The notes below the pieces were generated by a model. That model saw only the letters and a list, made by a program, of their open reading frames with translations. It was not told the origin of the DNA and searched no databases. From assembly GCA_002633005.1 (NCBI GenBank), contig NMRA01000003.1:351672-415671 (forward strand): a stretch of DNA of 64,000 bases. The letters are read 5' to 3'. Of the stretch, positions 44,301 through 54,300 are shown piece after piece. Positions within the stretch are counted from its first letter, which is position 1. Each line of letters begins with the position of its first letter. This stretch comes from Phoronis australis (lineage: Eukaryota; Phoronida; Phoronidae). Both the position numbers and the translations under genes were made by a program.

Positions 44301-45679
44301 ATGTGTATAAAATCAATAGGAGTGTTGTTTGAATTCAAAATAAAACCAAGAATCCTCTTGATCAGTAGTAGTAATTGCATCATCACAAGCAATACAAAGC
44401 TTTCCTGTGACGATGAGTTTCTCAATCAACCACCAATGGTAACAGACAAAGTTCATGCTTGCCATCTACTTAACTTATTATAACTTTACAATCCAACCAA
44501 TCCCACAAAATTTTATTCAAAATCTACAGTTTCTATTATCATTAAGATCTGTGCATTAGCCAATGTCAGCCAACATCTACAGAGGTCAATCTACGAAGGC
44601 GGAAATCTCAACCACGATCCAGCAACTGAATGCCAATCCGTAGCAAAAACAAATGACACACTTAGGTCTCACCATGACGAAAATATAGGTTTTGATCTAC
44701 AGAGAAGACCCAGAACGTACACTGGTACTCCCACATACGGTGTTTCCTTGTTTCGGTGACCTCATTTCCTATTAATTTTGTCAAGTTTCATTTGGCGAGT
44801 TGACATTATATGTTAAGCGCTCTTTCTGTAGTGAGATGTCACTTGACCTGTCTCACTGCTGCACTGGCCTTCTGCCGTGCACGCCCTCTGTCGGCATCGA
44901 GAGACGACTGATGTTCGTCTTGGAGACTCTCAACATTGGGTGTCCCAGCCCATATGCCGGTGATGGCCAATGAGGGCGCTACATAAATATTCAGCGGCCT
45001 TCTGCGGCCGATACAAAAGGCTGGCACAAGGACTGGAGCGGGGCTTTACGAATACAGACAATTGAACCCAACCGAATCACATGGGGAAACTTTTGCGCAG
45101 CGCTCAATTTGTCTGCCAGAGTAGCCAGGATTCGAACCCAAGTCTCCCAAACCCGAGTCCGGAACTCAAACCAGTCTAAGCCACACTGTCTCCTGACTTT
45201 GAGAACCAACCAATCACAGAATGTTGGTTATCTTATTCAGGGGATAAAACCAGTTTCTCGAATCAGGAACCACTTATCAGGGTTGCTGGCACTGCCACTA
45301 GTCGGATATACTATCATTATACAGTGGACACTTCTCAAAATCAGGGACTGTCAGGGTCATTGTTGCTTGAAGTTGAACTCTTAGGAACACAAACTGCTTA
45401 TTGAAATGGTTTAATCCAACAAGTCTTGAAAGTGAGTCCTAGTTAATTGTTCTAAAATCTTACTCCTCGTGAAAAACCACCCGAAGGCCTGTTGGGACGT
45501 CTTTTTTGTACACCGCCCCGAGCAACACCGCGATTTCCACCACCGAAATTTCCGCCACCGCCGCGACGACCACCTCCTCGTCCACCTCTTTGTCCGCCTC
45601 TGTTGCCTCCACGTCCACGACCTGATTTTTTGTTCGAAGCTATAATGTCATCTAGGCTCATATCAAGTTTATCAGGCAT
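29354..45679 (-). CDS. ALYREF: ALYREF/THOC4 mRNA export adaptor, 6 coding exons
   Basis: ALYREF is the RNA-binding adaptor of the TREX complex; it binds the helicase UAP56/DDX39B and hands spliced mRNA to NXF1 in the nucleus. Six exons (45679-45464, 42978-42826, 36044-35897, 30859-30757, 29947-29788, 29368-29354) join in phase to 264 residues, close to the vertebrate 257. The N-terminal UAP56-binding motif is [14 protein letters not shown] (3-16), followed by an RGG-rich arm (20-71). DVWQHDMYD precedes the RRM (about 106-182), with RNP2 LHISNLDF and RNP1 region [12 protein letters not shown] second RGG arm (about 208-240) and a C-terminal motif ([17 protein letters not shown]) end it. The gene spans 16.3 kb because repeats fill the introns. 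Other ALY/REF paralogues are possible; only one locus is visible here. Confidence 0.96.
29788..29947 (-). CDS. ALYREF: ALYREF exon 5 (RGG arm and C-terminal motif)
   Basis: Acceptor CATCTGTTGTAG, donor GTGACC, phase 2 to 0. [20 protein letters not shown] and further RG repeats, then [15 protein letters not shown], the C-terminal UAP56-binding helix. On the plus strand this GC-rich exon gives a meaningless T/P/S-rich frame. Confidence 0.95.
30757..30859 (-). CDS. ALYREF: ALYREF exon 4 (end of RRM)
   Basis: Acceptor TTCTGTGCAG, donor GTAGGT, phase 1 to 2. [20 protein letters not shown] (last RRM strand and Gly/Ser linker) then [13 protein letters not shown]. The frame would stop at once if the donor were not used. 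Confidence 0.92.
30885..30995. repeat. degenerate ACAT/AAAC microsatellite
   Basis: Runs of CATA, ACAT and AAACA words in ALYREF intron 3, just upstream of exon 4 on the minus strand. The minus-strand frame rich in C, Y and L comes from this. Confidence 0.7.
31453..31543. repeat. three tandem 30-bp repeats in ALYREF intron 3
   Basis: TTCAATCTTTTATATTCCTA followed by GACAACATA, starting at 31453, 31483 and 31513, the last unit more diverged. Confidence 0.85.
32480..33040 (+). repeat. four degenerate 140-bp repeats with CTCF-like cores
   Basis: Repeat starts about 138, 137 and 144 bp apart, sharing a CATAGGAACACGTCTGCTAT-type segment (clear in units 1 and 4) and a core resembling CCACTAGGGGGCAC. 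The cores are at 32495 (perfect), 32633 (CCATTAGAAGGTGC), 32770 (CCACTACAGGATGC) and 32914 (AACTAGGGGGCAC). CCASYAGRKGGCRS is the animal CTCF site. Binding is inference. Confidence 0.65.
33150..33262. repeat. short tandem repeat, CGTCCTGTTTAAAAAT units
   Basis: Five imperfect units of roughly 20-27 bp carrying GCGTCCTGTTTAAAAATCC-like text, GC-rich head and A/T tail. Seen in ALYREF intron 3. Confidence 0.75.
33263..35896. other. rest of ALYREF intron 3, nothing recognised
   Basis: No exon with both splice sites and family similarity, and no clear inverted or tandem repeats. Open frames such as 34383-34568 (and its antisense 34406-34726) have no support. Confidence 0.45.
35897..36044 (-). CDS. 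ALYREF: ALYREF exon 3 (core of RRM)
   Basis: Acceptor CCTTAATTTCAG, donor GTGAGG, phase 0 to 1. [40 protein letters not shown] and KQYNGVPLD match the ALYREF RRM almost residue for residue. Confidence 0.97.
36239..39116 (+). mobile_element. 2.9 kb TIR element, copy A (CAGGGCTCGAC ends, 5-bp target)
   Basis: Begins CAGGGCTCGACGTTATTAAA and ends GTTATGTCGAGCCCTG, with GTGAT on both sides (36234-36238, 39117-39121). Both ends carry many AGGTCGCA/AGCTCGCA words in both orientations, probable transposase-binding subterminal repeats. Copy B lies at 57382-59448 in reverse orientation. Copy A has an internal segment, about 37977-38504, that matches the element at 46735 and carries a tRNA-like head. 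No transposase frame is seen. It sits in ALYREF intron 2, 195 bp from exon 3. The 5-bp target suggests a hAT-5-like or Transib-like relative, undecided. Confidence 0.88.
38189..38242 (+). mobile_element. tRNA-like head inside the TIR element
   Basis: A-box TGGTGTAGTGG (38189-38199) and B-box-like AGTTCGAGTCT (38232-38242). The same unit occurs on the minus strand at 46979-47028, with shared flanking sequence. The arms do not form an intact tRNA. Confidence 0.6.
39185..41643. repeat. 82-bp satellite array, 30 units
   Basis: Thirty head-to-tail units starting AATTTGTAGCTCTCC; the first is 81 bp (lacks one G), the other 29 are exactly 82 bp. Variation is minimal: units 1-2 have GTACAG for GTACCG, and units 1-7 and 12 have AATAGTGTC where the rest have AATAGCGTC. 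Each unit holds CCGTAAGTGC and the short palindrome CAAGACTTG. 82 is not a multiple of three, so no repeated protein is kept. It lies in ALYREF intron 2, 68 bp from copy A. Confidence 0.98.
41644..42825. other. ALYREF intron 2, remainder
   Basis: Single-copy sequence after the satellite, ending in a CA-rich tract (ACGCACGCACGCACACAC at about 42784) near the exon 2 donor. No gene or RNA seen. Confidence 0.5.
42826..42978 (-). CDS. ALYREF: ALYREF exon 2 (start of RRM)
   Basis: Acceptor GCATTTTACAG, donor GTAATA, phase 0 to 0. [20 protein letters not shown], a glycine-rich stretch, then [17 protein letters not shown] with RNP2. Confidence 0.97.
45118..45195 (-). mobile_element. tRNA-derived SINE head in ALYREF intron 1
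   Basis: On the minus strand A-box TGGCTTAGACTGG (45171-45183) and B-box GGGTTCGAATCC (45128-45139). The head GGAGACAGTGTGGC resembles that of the SINE at 11885-11965. Confidence 0.65.
45464..45679 (-). CDS. ALYREF: ALYREF exon 1 (residues 1-72)
   Basis: ATG at 45679 in [31 protein letters not shown] (UAP56-binding motif), then [20 protein letters not shown] and more RGG. Donor GTAAGA after FSRG, phase 0. The frame would run only three codons further without splicing. Confidence 0.96.
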
Positions 45680-45751
45680 TTTGAATGTTTTGTAAAGACA
45701 AAATTACTACAAAGGAATTCAAGAACAACGACCGATCTCTCTCTCTAAATA

Positions 45752-45760
45752 AAAATGGCG
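45752..45760 (-). promoter_or_regulatory. YY1-like site at the ALYREF promoter
   Basis: AAAATGGCG on the plus strand 73 bp before the ALYREF start codon, the core of the YY1 consensus often found just downstream of housekeeping TSSs. The exact TSS is unknown. Confidence 0.4.
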
Positions 45761-45902
45761 GTCACGCACTCCAATGTATTATGGGTAAAATTTGTATTTT
45801 GAATATTCTATTCTCATAAACACGCACAAATGGCAGGGTTATCTCAAATGACCTGTCATATTGTGCACCAATTCAGATTTTCCACTGCAAAATTAGATTT
45901 TA

Positions 45903-45904
<2 letters not shown>

Positions 45905-45948
<44 letters not shown>

Positions 45949-45951
45949 TAT
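45905..45951. repeat. TA microsatellite
   Basis: Alternating AT/TA for over 40 bp with one C, next to the hairpin at 45953-46018, about 230 bp upstream of the ALYREF start. Confidence 0.95.
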
Positions 45952-45952
45952 C

Positions 45953-46018
45953 CTCGCTGGTTCCCTGCGTGCCGCTAGGTGGGGCGGTAGCCGCGCCAGC
46001 ACGCGGGGAACCAGCGAG
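45953..46018. repeat. 66-bp foldback hairpin
   Basis: CTCGCTGGTTCCCTGCGTGC (45953-45972) pairs with GCACGCGGGGAACCAGCGAG (45999-46018), one mismatch in 20, with a GC-rich 26-nt loop. ATATATAT flanks both sides. Probably a miniature TIR element inserted in the TA microsatellite. Confidence 0.85.
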
Positions 46019-46978
46019 CATATATATCTTGCTATCAAGAGGTGTTTCAGTGACACCTATTGTGTATTTTAGTCTTATTCGAGTCGGTGTTTTAAATGCA
46101 AGCGCGGAAAAGCATGGATTAACTCGAGCCCCCTCTTCAGAAAGATGGATCCTTAATACAGAAACGAAGTCCAACAATAAGGCAGGACATTATGGATTTT
46201 GACCAGGACCGTCGCCCAAGGCAAATGGTTTTCTTCAAGGTAATTATTACGCGCTCGCCCCCAAGTGCTCCGCTTGTGTGTGTGACTGAAGTTTTTCGTC
46301 TGCACAGTGTCAGTGCACAGCACTTCAGCATGCCATAGCACCGCCTGTGGACTGTGGTATGACTCGACCCACAGACGGTAATACTTGGCCATTAAAAGCT
46401 ACTCATTTAAAAATGCACCTAATAATATTGAATACCGCATGCGGTGACCAAAAAGTAGAGTTGCAATTATTCCTGAAGAGGTGAGATCTGGTCTAAGTTA
46501 ACATGAACATGCTTTGGAGTCATAGACACAGATCTAAAAAAGATGCTGACTGGAGGTGACTAATTTGATTCATCAGTGGCAACAATGTAATTCCGTCTGT
46601 CCAGAAAAGACTTCTCTGTACATGATGTATACAAACGGTGCGGAATGATAACAAAATCACAGTGTTTCTACAAGTCTAATTTTACTGAGCGCCAAAACCA
46701 TGTTTATGCATTTCAGTATAAGTCACAGATGACACAGTGGCGGATCTAGGATATCAAAAGGGGGGGAGCCAACATTTTGTCTGGCTGTAAGCATTTGCGC
46801 AAACCACGATTGTAGATGCGCATAGTACCGAAAGGGGTGCTCCCCTCCCGCCCAGGAAATTTTTCTGTTTTTTTCTCTAAAAATCAAGCATTTTCCTTGG
46901 TTCCTGAAGTATTATCCAAGAAAAAAAGGCAAAAAGAATACGGAAATCGTGTCAAACAGGAAAAACTGCAAGTACCAG

Positions 46979-47028
46979 AGACTCGAACTCACTGGCAAAC
47001 AGATCGTGCGTGCTTTACCACTACACCA
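46979..47028 (-). mobile_element. tRNA-like head inside the TIR element
   Basis: Minus strand: A-box TGGTGTAGTGG (47018-47028) and B-box-like AGTTCGAGTCT (46979-46989), same family as 38189-38242. Confidence 0.6.
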
Positions 47029-47330
47029 ACACGACTTAGCTACTAAACTCATAATAAGAGACCTACTTGTTTATGGTCTACAGCCTTTGCGCGCGAAACC
47101 TACTTCTTTTTGTAATGTTTATTACACGTTTTATCTTTTGTGCAATCGGTTCTTAACAAATTTGTTGTATTTAAAATAGTCTTCAAATGCCCAAAAGACC
47201 AAATCCGTTTTTCATGTTGGCATTAATGACGGGATTGCTTTTGAAATCGTCTTAAGTTAAGGTTTGAGAAAGAGAGTATTATGAGTTTCTGAGTGATTCA
47301 CTGAGGCTTCAATTAAAATTCACATCTTAC

Positions 47331-47371
47331 CAGCAGCTTCTGTTTTTTCATCGTCACTCAGGTTCCATTTT
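47331..47371 (-). CDS. possible short exon, unidentified
   Basis: After acceptor TTTTTTAAAG the minus strand reads KWNLSDDEKTEAA and meets donor GTAAGA. The second copy (about 51657-51697) keeps the text but its donor is GTTAGA. It lies inside the CAGTGGCGGAT element, so it could be transposon-derived. Very short; weak evidence. Confidence 0.22.
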
Positions 47372-47557
47372 CTTTAAAAAATGAGGTAAATTTTCTTCAT
47401 TGCACAGTGGAGCAGATGACAGAAACAGAGTCGTAGTGCGCAGCGCCACTGCTGGTCGCCTGGGATATCGCGGGAGAGCCTATACTTAGCCATAGTTTCG
47501 TTACGAATGCGCCGTGTTCTGAATTTAACACTTGAAATTGGATCTGAGCCCCCCCCC

Positions 47558-47668
47558 NNNNNNNNNNNNNNNNNNNNNNNNNNNNNNNNNNNNNNNNNNN
47601 NNNNNNNNNNNNNNNNNNNNNNNNNNNNNNNNNNNNNNNNNNNNNNNNNNNNNNNNNNNNNNNNNNNN
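47558..47668. other. assembly gap (111 N)
   Basis: Equivalent sequence is present in the second allele-like block, about 51885-52190, which is longer than the gap. Confidence 0.99.
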
Positions 47669-48974
47669 TCTCTGCTTGTGGCTTGTAGCTTCAATTTTGT
47701 ATAGTTTAAGTTCTATATCAAAAATTTTTTCAAACATGCTCATCGTGAAATAAACACTTTTGAATGAAGCCGTTTAATGGGATTGAGAAGCATAATGCAA
47801 CAAGTGTTAATATATCATTTTAGACAACTCACAGCTCTAAGTGTACTTAGCTGTTATTCATGGCTCCACAACCCGTTGACTTTTAAGACAACTTTACACT
47901 TTAGATCATGGGTACACTTGCTGATCAGAAATAAACCAAAATCAGACTTACCTGTCTATTAAGTTTGGTCTTTCGTGATAAAATTTGGTCTCTCCTGGTG
48001 CAGCAGAGTTTGATTGATTTTGAGGCTGTTATTATATGTCATTTGAATCAGTTGTACTGAAAAGGACGCATCTTGAGTTTATGTGTGCGTCGCCTTATGC
48101 ACCATTTTGATAAGTGGTAAGGACCACCACTGAAGACGTAAAAATCACTTGTTCATTATCTTCCCGTATTTTCTGCTGAAAATAAAGTCGTGGCTACTTT
48201 TATTGCACTGCAAAAGATGCTAACAGAATGCGATGTCCCTGACAACTCAAATTTGATCTAATTTCTGAATTTAAAAGTGTGCCTTACTGTTTTGAAAATC
48301 ACTATGATTATGTAAATTCCGATGGGCACTAGCCTGAGCAGTGGGTGCTCAACTGAAAATTTTCAAAAGTAGTGGTTGTGGGCTAATAGCCATGCGCTTA
48401 ATTCGAAAAGTTTCCATTGTAGGGGGTGGGAGCTTACATGACATGAGTTTATACGGTACTCGAGGATGGTTGGAATTCCAAACCGCAAGTCTTCACGCCT
48501 GTGCACGTTAAGCTGGGGGCATCAATAGTTTGCTTAATGAAATAAGGGACTAGGCAATTGATAATACCATGTTCCAGAGGCCCCTCTGATTGTGTCACAA
48601 TCATTTGGGTTTATTGGCCATTAATTGGCTTGGATATCATTGTGTTGTGCCTACAACTGCTGGTACTCTCTATGATTTCCATAGCGATTTATTATGTAAA
48701 TCAAATCCTTATTACTACTGTGGCATACTTGTCACATGCATTACAAGTCCGTTATCATGTTATCAGCCGCGTTATTTAAAGGGGTTTCATGGTTACAATC
48801 CTGCTTTCTTTCAAAGAAATTAACTGTTGGTTCATGCTTTGCTATATAGCTGCGATCAAAACTTGTTTCTTACTCAGGTGAGAAGTGGTTTTTGGCTTGG
48901 ACAGAACTAACAGTTTTTCAGTGAATATACTTGAGACCCAATGCATAAAATGGCTGACTGACCATGGCACGTAC

Positions 48975-49037
48975 CTTATGAGCTTCCTTGTCACAAACAG
49001 TAATGAACTGACACATCTCTCCAAGATCAGAAATCAC
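48975..49037 (-). CDS. candidate 63-nt exon, unidentified
   Basis: Minus strand: acceptor ...AAATTAGAG, frame VISDLGEMCQFITVCDKEAHK, donor GTACGT; 21 codons, phase 0 to 0. All 63 bases are identical in the second block (53480-53542), although DNA directly beside it has indels, which hints at constraint. No partner exons are clear. Family unknown. Confidence 0.33.
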
Positions 49038-50469
49038 CTCTAATTTGGCTCAGAATGTAATTTCATAATGGTATGTTGTCTATAATCAAAGTTATAATTT
49101 TGACAGAAGGTAGGCTTGTGGGAGCTTTAATTTGCTTCATTATATCATTATATAATGAAGTTATTGACTCATATTTCAGAGTCAGGAGTTTTGATATTGG
49201 CTGTTCATACCTTTGTATTTACCTCTACTATGGCAATGCGATTTTAAATATATTTTTCAAGTAATACACAACCTATCGTGATGTGGACCTGGGATCTTCT
49301 TTTTCATAACCTACTGCTTTACGAGGCGTGGCAGTTCTCTGACAATCACGCTATTACACAAAAGGCGTGTTTTCAAAGGCTGAAATGTTCATTGATGTTC
49401 GATACATGTCATTTGCGTGGGCTTTAGTGCGTGCATGCAGAGCATGCTGACAGGCGATCGCATTGATAGGTGTAACCAAATGACATTTGTTGATTCTTTT
49501 GCATTGAAAACACCGTTGTGTGACTACAAAACATATCTTTCCCGAAATATTATTGATAGTTCCTTTGTCCATTCCAAGCATCTCTTGGTTGTTTTTTCAA
49601 GATCTCGTCAGTGTATGTTTAGTAAATTATATAACTAGTAACTGTTTTTTAATTTGTTTTATTGTATATTATTTTATTATATAGCACATAAATTAGGGCA
49701 GCATGGAGCTCCTATAGATGCCTAGGTGGCTGTGAAATTAAGTGCAGAACTATGCCGATTCCACTGTCCCACCTCCCGCCGTGTAACCTCCCCGCCTCCC
49801 CAGCCCTGCATGCGTGATAGCTCACAACTCAAGACTGAATCCCTGCATGAATGAATTGCAGTAAAAGTGGTCACTTAGTTGAAATTGACACTTACCGCAA
49901 GTAGTCAGCCACAGACTCTTATTCTAAGGTATAATAAACTTATTTTTCAAAAGAATCCGTCTTTTATCAAAATTTTAAAAGCCAAATCCCGACTTTACCG
50001 CTGAAGACAAAGTGACAATAGTGACATACATGATGGGGTCATGTAGCATTTGTGCCTGACCTTTTTTCCACACACCATGGCACCTATTCAGTGCATACTT
50101 AGCTACCTGAATACGCATGTCGGTTTTATAGTGCCAATTCAACTTTCCGATCAGTAACTAGCCTTGCAGCAAATTCTTTGAACTTCAGATCTGTGAACTT
50201 CAATTTTGAAGGTCCTACGTGGCCAGGGCAACTGTCTGGCTCTAGGTATAAGTGTCCATGTTTGGGTAAACACCTTGCAATTTCAGATTTAAGAACCCCT
50301 GGGTTAAGCCTTCCCTATTTGCCTTATCACCAGTCCACAGCATTAGCTGGAATGCTAGCAATATACGCAGCGACCAAGAAACAAGCATGGATAAGACACC
50401 AGCCGTGACAGATTTATACTAATTACTTAAGACAACTATATCCTAATTAAGGCCTATGGTGTTGATTTA

Positions 50470-51350
50470 CCGTAAACGTTCGGGTTAACGCCCTGGGCGG
50501 TTAAATTGGCAAACCCAAAAAATCGGGGGTGGGCGGTTAACCAGACATGGGCGCTTAAACGTGAAACTTCAAAAAATCCAGGGTGGGCGGTTAACTGAAC
50601 ATGGGCGCTTATTACGACAGGCAAGCGCCCTGAGCGGTTAATCTTACCTCGTGATCTAAGTACCCACACCACACACGTTGACGTAGTCGTAGGCCTACTC
50701 GGAACACGTAGCACTTTTCAAAGAGCGTTATCGTCAAGTCGCCACATGACGGGAAAAATGTCATAACAGCGGATGATCCTAACAAAGGTTATCATGCCCT
50801 CAGATAAGTTATTCACAATTAAATTTACAGAATTGCTGAGTAATAGCCCCGTGCCATCCTGCGGTCTTGTTATTTAGCCCTGTAGTGTAGAGCGCATACG
50901 ACCAGTGACCACGCAGCCTCTACTTGGATTGCAACTATTTCATCTTGCTAAAGTGCGCGCGTGCAAGCTTCGCGAGTTGCAGAGGTCATAGCAGACATCA
51001 GATTTATGGCTACAGTCTCGTACTAGCTGCCAAGTTCATAGTCAGAGAGCAATTTTAAAATTGGTTGTAATAAAAGTTTGAAAACCTTAATTCAGATGGG
51101 TTTTTTGTGTTTGGGATGTTTATAGTCAACACTCCGTGACTCAATGACATTTTCAGCGTATGGTTCTGTGGCTTGCTGTTTTACATGTATCACGACTGCC
51201 CGGCATTGCTCACTTGCCGTTGCGCCAAACATGCTCGGCAAAGAAGTAGGTCCAAGACAAGAATCGGTATTAAGCGGCCGTGTGCCACTCGTCATTCAAG
51301 AATAAAATTTCGAGCCACGACATAAATGTGATAAAACGCTACAAAACAGC
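50470..51350 (-). mobile_element. truncated copy of the CCGTAA TIR element
   Basis: Begins CCGTAAACGTTCGGGTTAAC after TA, with GGGCGGTTAA repeats, and matches 1880-2677 in reverse orientation up to the n at 51351. It is absent at the matching place in the second allele-like block (54900), so it is an insertion difference between the two copies. Confidence 0.8.
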
Positions 51351-51351
51351 G

Positions 51352-54300
51352 NACTTAGCTACTAAACTCATAATAAGAGACCTACTTGTTTATGGTTTAC
51401 AGCGTTTGCGCGCGAAACCTACTTCTTTTTGTAATGTTTATTACACGTTTTATATTTTGTGCAATCGGTTCTTAACAAATTTGTTGTATTTAAAATAGTC
51501 TTCAAATGCCCAAAAGACCAAATCCGTTTTTCATGTTGGCATTAATGACGGGATTGCTTTTGAAATCGTCTTAAGTTAAGGTTTGAGAAAGAGAGAATTA
51601 TGAGTTTCTGAGTGATTCACTGAGGCTTCAATTAAAATTCACATCTAACCAGCAGCTTCTGTTTTTTCATCGTCACTCAGGTTCCATTTACTTTAAAAAA
51701 TGAGGTAAATTTTCTTCATTGCACAGTGGAGCAGACGACAGAAACAGAGTCGTAGTGCGCAGCCGGGTCAGCGCCACTGCTGGTTGCCTGGGATATCGCG
51801 GGAGAGCCTATACTTAGCCATAGTTTCGTTACGAATGCGCCGTGTTCCGAATTTAACACTTGAAATTGGATCTGAGCCCCCCCCCTCCCCCAAATACTAA
51901 AACTGCACACATTTAAATCTTGTTTCATTCGTATAATAACTCAACATTTCCCTACGCTCTTGCTGTTTTTTTTTGCGGCAGCCGAAGGTGGGGGGGCCCT
52001 GGGCCCCCCTAAATCCGCCTATGTGACAGTATGACATTTATATCTCATAATCACAACAAGTGCAGTTATGTTAAATGGCGAAAGAACTGGTTCTAAGCGT
52101 ATTTTATTTTCAAGAGATGGGTATTTTAGAACGAGATGGTGGACTTTAAGTTGAGATTTATCCATGCAATTGGTTGTTCTCATCTCTGCTTGTGGCTTGT
52201 AGCTTCAATTTTGTATAGTTTAAGTTCTATATCAAAAATTTTTTCAAACATGCGCATCGTGAAATAAACACTTTTGAATGAAGCCGTTAAATGGGATTGA
52301 GAAGCATAATGCAACAAGTGTTAATATATCATTTTAGACAACTCACAGCTCTAAGTGTACTTAGCTGTGATTCATGGCTCCACAACCCATTGACTTTTAA
52401 GACAACTTTACACTTAAGATCATGGGTACACTTGCTGATCAGAAATAAACCAAAATCAGACTTACCTGTCTATTAAGTTTGGTCTTTCGTGATAAAATTT
52501 GGTCTCTCCTGGTGCAGAGTTTGATTGATTCTGAGGCTGTTTTTATATGTCATTTGAATCAGTTGTACTGAAGAGGACGCATCTTGAGTTTATGTGTGCG
52601 TCGCCTTATGCACCATTTTGATAAGTGGTAAGGACCACCACTGAAGACGTAAAAATAACTTGTTCATTATCTTCCCATATTTTCTGCTGAAAATAAAGTC
52701 GTGGCTACTTTTATTGCACTGCAAAAGATGCTAACAGAATGCGATGTCCCCGACAACTCAAATTTGATCTAATTTCTGAATTTAAAAGTGTGCCTTACTG
52801 TTTTGAAAATCACTATGATTATGTAAATTCCGATGGACACTAGCCTGAGCAATGGGTGCTCAACTGAAAATTTTCAAAAGTAGTGGTTGTGGGCTTATAA
52901 CCATGCGCTTAATCCGATAAGTTTCCATAGTAGGGGGTGGGAGCTTACATGACCTGAGTTTATACGGTACTCGGGGGATGGTTGGAATTCCAAACCGCAA
53001 GTCTTCACGCCTGTGCACGTTAAGCTGAGGGCATCAATAGTTTGCTTAATGAAATAATGTGGGACTAGGCAATTGATAGTACCATGTTCCAGAGGCCCCT
53101 CTGATTGTGTCACAATCATTTGGGTTTATTGGCCATTAATTGGCTTGGATATCACTGTGTTGTACCTACAACTGCTGGTACTCTCTATGATTTCCATAGC
53201 GATTTATTATGTAAATCAAATCCTTATTACTACTGTGGCATACTTGTCACATGCATTAAAAGTCCGTTATCAGCCGCGTTATTTAAAGGGTTACATGGTT
53301 ACAATCCTGCATTCTTTCAAAGAAATTAACTGTTGGTTCATGCTCTGCTATATAGCTGCGATCAAAACTTGTTTCTTACTCAGGTGAGAAGTGGTTTTTG
53401 GCTTGGACAGAACTAACAGTTTGTGAATGCTTGAGACCCAATGCATAAAATGGCTGACAGACCATGCCACATACCGTACCTTATGAGCTTCCTTGTCACA
53501 AACAGTAATGAACTGACACATCTCTCCAAGATCAGAAATCACCTCTAATTTGGCTCAGAATGCAATTTCATAATGGTATGTTGTCTATAATCAAAGTTAT
53601 AATTTTGACAGAAGGTAGGCTTGTGGGAGCTTTAATTTGCTTCATTATATCATTATATAATGAAGTTATTGACTCTTATTTCAGAGTCAGGAGTTTTGAT
53701 ATTGGTTGTTCATACCTTTGTATTTACCACTACTATGGTAACGCGATTTTAAATATATTTTTCAAGTAATACACAACCTATCGTGATGTGGACCTGGGAT
53801 CTTCTTTTTCACAACCTACTGCTTTACGAGGTGTGGCAATTCTCTGACAATCACGCTATTACACAAAAGGCGTGTTTTCAAAGGCTAAAATGTTCATTGA
53901 TGTTCGATGCTTGTCATTTGCGTGGGCTTTAGTGTGTGCATGCGGAGCGTGCTGACAGGCGATCGCATTGATAGGTGTAACCAAATGACAATTGTTGATT
54001 CTTTTGCATTGAAAACACCATTATGTGACTACAAAACATATCTTTCCGGAAATATTATTGATAGTTCCTTTGTTCATTCCAAGCATCTCTTGTTTGTTTT
54101 TTCAAGATCTCGTTAGTGTATGTTTAGTAAATTATATAACTAGTAACTGTTTTTTAATTTGTTTTATGGTATATTATTTTATTATATAGCACATAAATTA
54201 GGGCAGCATGGAGCTCCTATAGATGCCCAGGTGGCTGTGAAATTAAGTGCAGAACTGAGCCGATTCCACTGTCCCACCTCCCGCCCCATAACTTCCCCGC

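Larger units (their letters stand above)
46735..47557 (-). mobile_element. CAGTGGCGGAT TIR element (right end lost in gap)
   Basis: Starts CAGTGGCGGATCTAGGATAT with TGACA just before it (46730-46734). The matching other end (CTAAATCCGCCTATG, then TGACA) is found only in the second allele-like block near 52009-52028, because the gap 47558-47668 removes it here. From both copies the full length is roughly 1 kb. It carries a tRNA-like head (46979-47028) and shares sequence with 37977-38504. Confidence 0.65.
47034..50465. repeat. allele-like block, copy 1
   Basis: Nearly identical to 51352-54899, with SNPs and small indels. About 96 bp near 49935-50040 are missing in copy 2, and the 47558-47668 gap is filled in copy 2. 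At its right end copy 1 runs into the TIR element 50470, which copy 2 lacks. Confidence 0.85.

Noticed and set aside
45452-45695. Proline-rich plus-strand frame opposite ALYREF exon 1
   Set aside because: It is the antisense of the RGG-coding exon.
49893-49925. Possible exon ending SVADYL with donor GTAAGT on the minus strand
   Set aside because: The matching DNA in the second copy has several amino-acid-changing differences in 25 bases and no clear acceptor.
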